64,000 nucleotides of DNA. Origin: Rhipicephalus microplus. Lineage: Eukaryota > Arthropoda > Arachnida > Ixodida > Ixodidae. The position numbers and the translations under genes are program-made. This document shows, piece by piece, positions 56,588 through 64,000 of this stretch; within the stretch, counting starts at the first letter, position 1, and each line of letters begins with the position of its first letter. The notes below the pieces were generated by a model, which saw nothing but the letters and a program-made list of their open reading frames with translations, ran no database searches and was not told the DNA's origin. Location: positions 81,245,500 to 81,309,499 of the forward strand of contig NC_134700.1 in NCBI RefSeq assembly GCF_043290135.1, written 5' to 3'.

Positions 56588-56589
<2 letters not shown>
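56330..56589 (+). mobile_element. tRNA-headed repeat, copy 2
   Basis: Same order as copy 1. The head GCCGCCGTGGTAGCTCGGTGG-TAGAGCATC has B-box-like AGGTTCGGTTCC, the body CACCCACTTTTCTTTCTTCACAT, and the end TGAGCTCTTAAGTATACACTGCTGTCCCA abuts an AT array. Better preserved than copy 1. Head length and boxes suit a Pol III SINE. Confidence 0.65.

Positions 56590-56645
<56 letters not shown>
56590..56645. repeat. (AT)n array at centre of palindrome
   Basis: Pure AT tract of about 55 bases flanked by inverted copies of the tRNA-headed repeat's 3' part. Confidence 0.98.
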
Positions 56646-56647
<2 letters not shown>

Positions 56648-56800
56648 GACAGCAGTGTATACTTAAGAGCTCATTTTTGTGTTTTCACACAATATTAATG
56701 AGATATAACAGACAGTAATGCCTAGGAATGTACAGGGGAAGTTATTAAAACCAATGGAATGTAAATAAGAAGAAAGAAAAGTGGATGAAAAAATTGGATG
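56646..56800 (-). mobile_element. tRNA-headed repeat, copy 3 (inverted, 3' part)
   Basis: The reverse complement matches copy 2 from the AT array outward. The first 57 bases have a single mismatch. Homology then continues with more changes through CCACTTTTCTTTCTTC. The tRNA-like head is not present. Confidence 0.7.
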
Positions 56801-56949
56801 AAAAAATTAAATATATATATACTGCTAACTAGCAAGTAGATTGCGACCCCCTCCCTTTTAAGGCGATTACGCGAGAGCCAGTAATCGCCTTGAAGGCGGA
56901 GGTGTTGCAATCTTGCCGTTCCATATCAGCAACAAATGGTTGTTTTGCT

Positions 56950-59900
56950 CGTCACGAGATAACGCGAAAATAGACTGTGGTTTCTCTCAATACTGCTTCA
57001 CCGCACTGCCAGCTGCCGCCAGAGAGTGCAGGCCATGCATCGCTGTGTGACCTTTCATATAAATTGACACTGTATATACTGCGGTGATGTCTTGAATGTT
57101 CCTGTGTGCTAAGCTGAAAGAAGGCTGTGTGGGTAAGTTTTAGCTGATTGTGAATTAACTGGAAGAGGAATTTCAGTCTTTCAATTTTCGTTCTAACTTC
57201 GAAACTTTCGAGACACGCTTGTGCACAGAGCTCAGTAGGAGAGTATTGACGGCGATATTTAATAAATATAAATCTTGCGCTAAGTCGTTGTACCGTCGCT
57301 AGTTGATTGCATTTGGCTGTGTATGAGGGTCCCATACAATTTTTGAAAACTCAACAATTGGCCTGACTAAGGTCTTGTAAGCTAGCCACTTTATATAGGA
57401 GGGACTCCGGTAATGGTTACACCAGAGACTATACAATGCCTTAGTATCCTTTGAGGTGACATGGTCGATATGCGAATTATATTGCAGATCCGGCGTAAAC
57501 AATATTCCGATATATTAATATTTCTCTACACGTTTGAGCTTGACGTCGTTAATCTAGTAGCCACAAGGCAGCGGCTTTTACATTCTCGTTACAGACATAT
57601 CAACTGTTTTTTTCCGGATCCAAGGTCATTTGCCAGTCTTCGCACCAATTTAGAATGTTTTGAAGGTTGCGGTCTATGTAATTGGATCTTCTTGAGTTTT
57701 AATAGTGCTATAAGCAACACAATCTTCAACAAACAACCTCATTGGGACACTGACGTGGTTTGGAAGATCATTATTGAATAATATAAATAGATAAGGGCCT
57801 AATACGCTCCCCTGCGGGGCACCAGAATTTACTGCAACCATACCGGACTTCTTATACTCTATTTGAACAAACTGCTGCAGAGAAGTAAGATGAGATTGAA
57901 ACCATGCCGTGAGCAAACTATTTTGAACGTGTTGTCAATTTAAATAACAATTTTGCTTGGGACACTTTGTCAAATACTTTCGCGAAATTCATAAACACCA
58001 CGTTCGTTTGACTACGCGAATTTATTGCTTTCGAGAGACCATGAACAAATTGAAGTAGCTGAGTGGACGTTGATAAGCCTTGGTGGAATCCGTGCTGATT
58101 TGGAATTAGTATATTATGTCTATCAAGATAGCCCAACAGCCCTGCCGCGGTGGTATAGTGGCTAAGGTACTCGGCTGCTTACCCGCAGGTCATGGGATCG
58201 AATCCCCGCTCTGGCGGCTGCATTTCCGATGCAGGCGGAAGTGTAGGCCCGTGTGCTCAGATTTGGGGGCACGTTAAAGAACGCCAGGTGGTCGAAATTT
58301 CCCGAGCCCTCCACTACGGCGTCTCTCATAATCGTATGGTAATTTTGGGACGTTAAACCCTACACATCAATCAATCAAGATAGCCCAACAGATGTTTCTT
58401 GATGAAATGTTGCAGTAATTTTGAGCTTGTGTTAATAAGCAAGATAGGACGATAATTCTTCACTTTTTAATGAAAGCCACTGTTGTAAACAGGCGTGATT
58501 TTAGTGCACTGCAATGCAGTTGGGAATGAGCCATTATTAGCTGATGACTGGCATATTTTATTAAGAAAACAGGATGGCCACTCGGCGTGTCTTCACAAGA
58601 ACTAATTGATCACGCCATCAGGGCCAGGGCTTTTTCTTGTGTTCAAGATGAGCAAAAAATTAACAACCTCTGCGTCACCACTTTCAACATAACCAATTGG
58701 CTGCCAAGAGGATGAGGCGAGGAGGTGAGGCCGGTTACCATTATCCTTCGTAAAAACACATGCGAAAAATGTGTTAAGTAACCAACACGTTGCTGTGTGC
58801 GTCCCCCTAATCTGCTAGAACCAAAAGAAGGGTTTCAAAGGTGCTTCATTGAAAAATGTTTTTTTAGTGTCACGATGTAAAATTAATCCTCGGATTCCTT
58901 CATCAGTCGTTTCAATTCTTGGCGCAATGATGATGTAATTCAAGTTTTCCAAAACGAACCGTTTCTCGAATAAGACTTCTGTTTCTATTTTAGTTTTCTT
59001 TTAACATGGATAATTTCTCGTGTGATCCAAGGATTAGTTTTACGAATGTGTTTCGCAACCTTGGGTACATAATTATAATTGTGCTTTGCAACGACATTTC
59101 AAAATAAGTACCATAGCCTGTCAGTGCTACAGCCAACATTGTAGAGAACCAGAAGATCATCATATCATTGATCGAGGAAGTCAAGAATGGCTTAGTCATC
59201 TGCAGCCGCGAAGTTCATTACTGTGCTATGGGTGTGTCTAGTAGAAGTGATTGAAGACATTGCTAGGTACGTTAGAACCATTTTGTGATCAGACAGGCCC
59301 TCCACGACATCACAGCGTCTGAGAAAATGCCGCATTTCAGGTGACAGAAATACCAAATCCAGGACCGATGACCTTATAGTACCTAAGCGGGTAAAATCAG
59401 TAACAATTTGCGTTAGCCCGTAGGAGAATGCCAGTTCCAGTAATTGGCCAGAACTTGTCACTTGTTCTGTTTTTGGAGATACAGATAGCCAGTCAATTCC
59501 AGGTAGGTTAAAGTCAACTATGAAAACATAGTTGTCATTAAGATTACACATTAAATACATAAAACCTCCTAGCTTAATGATTGTATCCAAAGATCAATTT
59601 GGGGCCCTCTGTATTCCTCCAAAATGCACAGTTCGATTGTTTAGCCTAGTCGTGAACCATAGCATTTCTATTTCTAAGTTATTATCCAATACTGAAAATT
59701 TGATGCAATTTTTGATGAGGAAAAGGATACGACCTCCTCTGGTTTGCCGATCATTTCTTACCATTACATAACCTGGAGGGGTCACTTTCAAATCCTTTAC
59801 ATCTCTATGAACCACGTTTCTGTTATAAACATTATGCCTGGCTCATGCTTCATGATCACTGCTTCAAGTGGGTCAGCTTTATTCAATTTGCTCCTAACAT

Positions 59901-60034
59901 TCACATTATTAATCTTGAACCATGTTATTGGTCATGGCTTACGTCAGTCGGAGCCAGTGGGGCCTAAACTAGGGATTGTGAAGCGCTTATTGCTTGCTTC
60001 ATTCCAACTGTAAAGACCATTATTTACCTTTAGT
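56950..60034 (-). pseudogene. CR1-like LINE: endonuclease, RT, C-terminus
   Basis: Minus-strand blocks from right to left. Endonuclease with VTPPGYVMVRNDRQTRGGRILFLIKNC near 59690-59790, NYVFIVDFNLPGIDWLS near 59475-59530 (catalytic D-x-N kept, preceding Gly lost) and GLSDHKMVLTYL near 59265-59300 (D-H). RT with ILIPNQHGFHQGLSTSTQLLQF near 58050-58115, VVFMNFAKVFDKVSQAKL near 57960-58010, NSGAPQGSVLGPYLFILFNNDLP near 57750-57830, and the catalytic box degraded from F-A-D-D to FVEDCV near 57700. C-terminus PDLQYNSHIDHV, KTLVRPIVEFSKIVWDP and LATVQRLSARFIF to about 56950. Interrupted by Ruka at 58141-58376. ORF1 continues upstream at 60035-60600. Confidence 0.8.
58141..58376 (+). mobile_element. 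Ruka: Ruka-type SINE with perfect target duplication
   Basis: The plus-strand full copy starts CCCTGCCGCGGTGGTATAGTGG and ends GGGACGTTAAACCCTACACATC. It is flanked by ATCAAGATAGCCCAACAG (18 bases, 58123-58140 and 58374-58391, part of which may be SINE tail). It splits the LINE RT, showing insertion after the LINE. Confidence 0.9.
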
Positions 60035-60600
60035 TTATCGAAAAGAAGTTGTGCTTTCATTCCCATTTATGTAGGCCATTGATGAAATCCATAGTTGTTT
60101 TCTGATTTCGAAAACTCGTTTGGAGTAATTATCTTTGATACTATACTGCGTGCTCCTGAGTTTGTGACAGTTTGTCAAGATTTTCAGCTTGTCCTTGAAG
60201 TCTTATACTTTCAAGATGACCAGTCTATTCATATCAAGCGTTTTCTTTTCCAGTCGGTGAATTCTCTCGATCGAGCTCAGATTTGCGTCAAGTTTTTGCC
60301 AAAGAGTTCATTACTCACCTTTCTGAGTAACACTGCCTCATTCTCAGAGTCTCCTTCCTCTATCCCGCGTTTAATGAGATTCTTACGTCTGGAACGGTTC
60401 TCTAAATGGTCTATGCACCTAGCAAGAGCAGACATGTCACCCTACTGCTCATCAATACAAGTTTCTATTTCCGTAATGCGTTTCTGAATTTCAACTATTC
60501 TGTCTAGCTGTTCTTCAATGGTCTGTAGTCTGGATTTCTACAGGCGTCCCTGGAGGTCTGATTCGCTTGCATTTCATTGACTTTTGACAAGCTTTTCCTC
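60035..60600 (-). pseudogene. LINE ORF1 remnant, copy 1
   Basis: The minus strand includes ENRSRRKNLIKRGIEEGDSENEAVL near 60325-60400, where LINE ORF1 proteins have E-N-R-S-R-R-N-N-L-x-x-R-G-I. Preceding heptad-like residues read IVEIQKRITEIETCIDE. Several stops. It belongs to the minus-strand LINE at 56950-60034. Confidence 0.6.
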
Positions 60601-60604
60601 TGAG

Positions 60605-61310
60605 TACTCAATATTTTCTCCATCGTTCCTTTTGTATCCGCCCAGGGTTGCCCGGAACAATGCTGTGGAGTTCCTTTCTGAAAATTGTGCGGATAAGGGC
60701 TCGCAAGTTATGCTCTACAGTAAAACGAGTGTCGCAGGATGCGCGTGGAAGGCGCATGGAATGAAGCGCGGCCAGGCGTTGGCATGTGGTGATGATGTCC
60801 TGGACTGTAGTTGAATTCTGGATAACGAGTGCATTGAAGGCCACAAAGTTGATACCTTTCAGTAGGTGTCAGATACAATCGGCCTCCGTCATGTCATTTC
60901 GGGCTCGGCGAAAGAGAGCCAGAAAATCTTCAGTGTAGGACGTATAGGGTTCGTCGTCCCCCTGGATGTGAGTTACGAGCTTCTGTTTCGCTACCACACA
61001 GCATCCTTCAGACGTGCCAAATATCTGATGGAGATGTCCCGTGAAGGCCGGCCATTTGGAGAAGTCACTTTTGTGGTTGTAGTACTAGGTTTTAGCTGCC
61101 CCATTTAGGTAAAAGGGAACGTAATGCAGTTTGTGCGTCTCGTGCTAATATTTACAAATACTGGTTCAGTCATAACTGTCCAGCCACTCTTCAACGTATT
61201 CGCCGCGAAGGCCGGAGGGTCTCGGTGAGAGGTACTCACCATGCAGTGAGCCCTAACTGACAGACAAGAAGTGGCTGCAGCAGCCGACACGTGGAGTCCT
61301 GCCATAACTT
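60605..61310 (-). pseudogene. Gypsy gag remnant, copy 1
   Basis: The minus strand reads in broken frames VEEWLDSYD, HKLHYVPFYLNGAAKT, FTGHLHQIFGTSEGC, VAKQKLVTHIQGDDEPYTSYTEDFLALFRRARNDMTEADCI, HLLKGINFVAFNALVIQNSTTVQDIITTCQRLAALHSMRLP. This matches the gag capsid region and is homologous to the old element's gag (ALCRKA, HVLKGI). Stops at three or more sites. Confidence 0.7.
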
Positions 61311-61345
61311 GTGTTTGAGGGCACAACCGTCGCCAGGGAAGCAAG

Positions 61346-61546
61346 TTAGAAAAGGTTGGGACGCTGTATATATGGTTTCAGTCGAGAGGCGTGGGCTATC
61401 TCGGTGTTACGGGGATGACAATCAGGAGCCACGTTGAGAGGAGTGAGGCGATTGTTGACGTGGCTCCTGATCGTCGTCACCGCAACACCGAGATCGCCCA
61501 TGTCTCTCGACTGAAACTGTATATTCAGCGCCCCAACCCTTTCTAA
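61346..61546. repeat. Inverted duplication of a gypsy pol tail, copy 1
   Basis: Arms 61346-61435 and 61456-61546 are reverse complements with some mismatches. Each arm, read outward, encodes RNTEIAH-SRLK-YIQRPN, an integrase C-terminal H-x-S-R-L-K-P-Y end. Confidence 0.78.
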
Positions 61547-61576
61547 TTTTCTGCCCTCTTTCGCGAAGGGGGGGAT

Positions 61577-61807
61577 TGTGTGAGCGCTGCTTATATACTT
61601 CATCATCTGTATGACCAAATCATTGTAGTGATCATCATCGTTTGTCAAGCGGGCTGGGCCACTTTTGGCTCGTGTGTCTGGATTAAAGACATAACCTGTT
61701 TACTGTCATACCGGACGTTGTCTCATAATATGATTATGTGACCAGGTGAGCGTATGTGCTCGCGCCTCGCTTCAGTGATTAAACAGTTGGTAGCTTAGCC
61801 TCTAGCC
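61577..61807 (+). repeat. LTR-like end, copy 1
   Basis: Follows the plus-strand pol tail and a purine tract GAAGGGGGGGA. It starts TGTGTGAGCGCTGC. The matching copy at 63357-63588 ends CCTCTAACCA, so the LTR would be about 232 bp. No partner LTR on the other side. Confidence 0.45.
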
Positions 61808-61813
61808 TTTAAA

Positions 61814-62380
61814 TTATCGAAAAGAAGTTGTGCTTTCATTCCCATTTTCTGTAGGCCATTGTTGAAATCCATAGTTGTTTTCTGATTTCGACAACTCGTT
61901 TGGAGTAATCATCTTTGATGCTATACTGCGTGCTCCTGAGTTTGTGACAGTTTGTCAAGATTTTCAGCTTGTCCTTGAAGTCTGATACTTTAAAGATGAC
62001 CAGTCTATTCATATCAAGCGTTTTCTTTTCCAGTCGGTGAATTTTCTCGATCGAGCTCAGCTTTGCGTCAAGTTTTTGCCAAAGAGTTCATCACTCACCT
62101 TTCTGAGTAACACTGCCTCATTCTCAGAGTCTCCTTCCTCTATCGCGCGTTTAATGAGATTGTTACGTCTGGAACGATTCTCTAAATGGTCTATGCGCCT
62201 AGCAAGAGCAGAGACGTCACCCTAGTGCTCATCAATACAAGTTTCTATTTCCGTAATGCGTTTCTGAATTTCAACTATCCTCTCTAGCTGTTCTTCAATG
62301 GTCTGTTGTCTGGATTTCTACAGGCGTCCCTGGAAGTCTGATTCACTTGCATTTCATTGACTTTTAAAAAGATTTTACTC
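61814..62380 (-). pseudogene. LINE ORF1 remnant, copy 2
   Basis: Same residues as copy 1 with scattered substitutions and different stops. Confidence 0.6.
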
Positions 62381-62384
62381 TGAG

Positions 62385-63090
62385 TACTCAATATTTTCTC
62401 CAGCGTTCCTTTTGTATCCGCCCAGGGTTGCCCGGAACAATGCTGTGGAGTTCCTTTCTGACAATTGCGTGGATAAGGGCTGGCAAGTCATGCTCTACAG
62501 TAAAGCGAGCGTGGCAGGATGCGCGTGGAAGGCGCATGGAATGAAGCGTGGCCAGGCGTTGGCATGTGGTGATGATGTCCTGGACTGTAGTTGAATTCTG
62601 GATAACGAGTGCATTGAAGGCCACAAAGTTGATACCTTTCAGTAGGTGTCAGATACAATCGGCCTCCGTCATGTCATTTCGGGCTCGGCGAAAGAGAGCC
62701 AGAAAATCTTCAGTGTAGGACGTATAGGGTTCGTCGTCCCCCTGGATGTGAGTTACGAGCTTCTGTTTCGCTACCACACAGCATCCTTCAGACGTGCCAA
62801 ATATCTGATGGAGATATCCCGTGAAGGCCGGTCAATTGGAGAAGTCACTTTCGTGGTTGTAGTACTAGGTTTTAGCTGCCCCATTGAGGTAAAAGGGAAC
62901 GTAACGCAGTTTGTGCGTCTCGTGCCGATATTTGCAAAAGCTGGTTCGGTCATAACTGCCCAGCCACTCTTCAACGCATTCGCCGCGAAGGCCGGAGGGT
63001 CTCGGTGTGAGGTACTCACCATGCAGTGAGCCCTAACTGACAGAGAAGAAGTGGTTGCAGCAGCCGACATGTGGAGTCCTGCCATAACTT
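62385..63090 (-). pseudogene. Gypsy gag remnant, copy 2
   Basis: Same order and motifs as copy 1 (AFNALVIQNSTTVQDIITTCQRLATLHSMRLP near 62530-62625). Confidence 0.7.
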
Positions 63091-63125
63091 GTGTTTGAGG
63101 GCACAACCGTCGCCAGGGCAGCAAG

Positions 63126-63326
63126 TTAGAAAAGGTTGGGACACCGAATATATGGTTTCAGTCGAGAGGCGTGGGCTATCTCGGTGTTACGGTTATGACG
63201 ATAAGGAGCCACGTTGACAGGAGTGAGGCGATTGTTGACGTGGCTCCTGAACGTCGTCACCGCAACACCGAGATTGCCCATGTCTCTCGACTGAAACCGT
63301 ATATTCAGCGCCCCAACCCTTTCTAA
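63126..63326. repeat. Inverted duplication of a gypsy pol tail, copy 2
   Basis: Arms 63126-63215 and 63236-63326, as in copy 1. Confidence 0.78.
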
Positions 63327-63356
63327 TTTTCTGCCCTCTTTCGCGAAGGGGGGGAT

Positions 63357-63588
63357 TGTGTGAGCGCTGCTTATATACTTCATCATCCGTATGACCAAAT
63401 CATTGTAGTGATCATCATCGTTTGTCAAGCGGGCTGGGCCACTTTTGGCTCGTGTGTCTGGATTAAAGACATAACCTGTTTACTGTCGTACCGGATGTTG
63501 TCTCATAATATGATTATGCGACCAGGTGAGCGTATGTGCTCGCGCCTCGCTTCAGTGACTAAACAGTTGGTAGCTTAGCCTCTAACCA
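63357..63588 (+). repeat. LTR-like end, copy 2
   Basis: TGTGTGAGCG...CTCTAACCA, 232 bp, preceded by AAGGGGGGGAT. TG/CA ends and a purine tract suit a gypsy 3' LTR. Confidence 0.45.
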
Positions 63589-63839
63589 TTTTCTTGTCTC
63601 CTGCACCGTTTCCTGCGTTCACTTTTAGGTGAACATATTTCTCTCATACAATGCGCCTACTAGCACAAAAGTGAGTGTTAATAAATGAAACATGAATTCA
63701 GCTTGATCAGATTAGGCCCCAGTCTAATAATAATATTAAAAGCTTGAGATTGATGGAGCGCAGGTGCCCGCTCTATTATAAAAGGGACGCTCTTTGTATC
63801 TAACCATTGACTGTCATAGAAAAATCCCCGCATATCCAC
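63589..63839. other. No recognised feature
   Basis: Short AT-rich stretch between the duplication and the final repeat. Confidence 0.45.
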
Positions 63840-63928
63840 TGAGTGAATGATGATGAGTAAGGTAAAGCTTCGAAAGACTTTATCGGTAAACCATGAACCA
63901 TCCGTCCGTACATCCATCCATCTGTCTT

Positions 63929-63973
<45 letters not shown>

Positions 63974-64000
63974 ATTTTGTCTACTTGTCAGTCCGTCTAT
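63840..64000. mobile_element. Half of microsatellite-bearing repeat, cut by window end
   Basis: GAATGATGATGAGTAAGGTAAAGCTTCGAAAGACTTTATCGG then AACCATCCGTCCG and a (TCTG)n array from about 63930. It matches the reverse complement of the right half of 9370-9840 and is truncated by the window. Confidence 0.6.

Larger units (their letters stand above)
60035..61807. repeat. Tandem duplication unit, copy 1 (1.78 kb)
   Basis: The segment from TTATCGAAAAGAAGTTGTGC to GGTAGCTTAGCCTCTA is repeated directly at 61814-63588 with an offset of 1779-1780 bases. Sampled identity is about 95% by eye. It contains LINE ORF1 (minus), gypsy gag (minus), an inverted pol tail and an LTR-like end. Confidence 0.93.
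61814..63588. repeat. Tandem duplication unit, copy 2 (1.78 kb)
   Basis: Direct repeat of 60035-61807, same internal order (LINE ORF1 61814-62380, gag 62385-63090, inverted pol tail 63126-63326, LTR-like 63357-63588). Confidence 0.93.

Overview
This is eukaryotic, arthropod-type DNA and almost certainly comes from a hard tick (Ixodidae). The reasons are repeated Ruka-type tRNA-derived SINEs, LINE families with tick-type protein motifs and (CATC)n/(ATTC)n tails, Ty3/gypsy elements, a Penelope-like element, and long di- and tetranucleotide arrays. There is no bacterial gene organisation. The tick assignment rests on recalled repeat families, not on a database search.

Host gene content is very sparse. 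I can support one cellular gene, on the minus strand. A 418-bp internal exon lies at 52709-53126 and the terminal exon with stop codon at 9971-10265. They are separated by an intron of about 42.4 kb whose donor and acceptor phases match. The encoded piece looks like a secreted lipid-binding-type protein related to the group-7 mite allergen/BPI-like fold (tentative). Upstream exons, including any signal peptide, are not visible in the window. A decayed THAP-type zinc-finger fragment (about 38.2-38.5 kb, minus) is the only other hint of non-retroelement protein sequence apart from transposases.

Layout: 0-2.5 kb, (TCCA)n, a 25-bp tandem array, a CR1/Jockey-like LINE relic and a tRNA-derived SINE. 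4.5-6.9 kb, an I-clade-like LINE with RNase H, hit by a Ruka SINE. 7.0-8.3 kb, a Penelope-like element with a GIY-YIG remnant. 9.4-9.8 kb, an element carrying an (AGAC)n array just downstream of the host terminal exon. The giant intron (10.3-52.7 kb) is a nest of mobile DNA. A LINE (11.0-19.3 kb) is split exactly in its reverse transcriptase by an old Ty3/gypsy element (12295-17338, 141-bp LTRs). A young, apparently intact Ty3/gypsy element (25490-30753, 152-bp LTRs, perfect TSD) has a textbook -1 frameshift signal between gag and pol. The intron also holds a 222-bp Harbinger-like MITE, a 4.1-kb hAT relic (31830-35962) with TIRs and an 8-bp TSD, a near full-length LINE (40.7-45.86 kb) with an RTE fragment inside it, and a 5'-truncated gypsy pol (46.1-48.7 kb).

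Upstream of the 52.7-kb exon (53-64 kb) lie Ruka SINEs, a foldback element between two (TA)n arrays, a tRNA-headed repeat present in three copies (two direct, one inverted to form a long AT-centred palindrome), a CR1-like LINE with a perfectly target-site-duplicated Ruka insertion, and a 1.78-kb tandem duplication that joins LINE ORF1 to gypsy gag, an inverted pol tail and an LTR-like end.

Most element proteins are broken and are annotated as pseudogenes. Only the gag and pol of the element at 25.5-30.75 kb look functional. Divergence values were counted by eye over short stretches.
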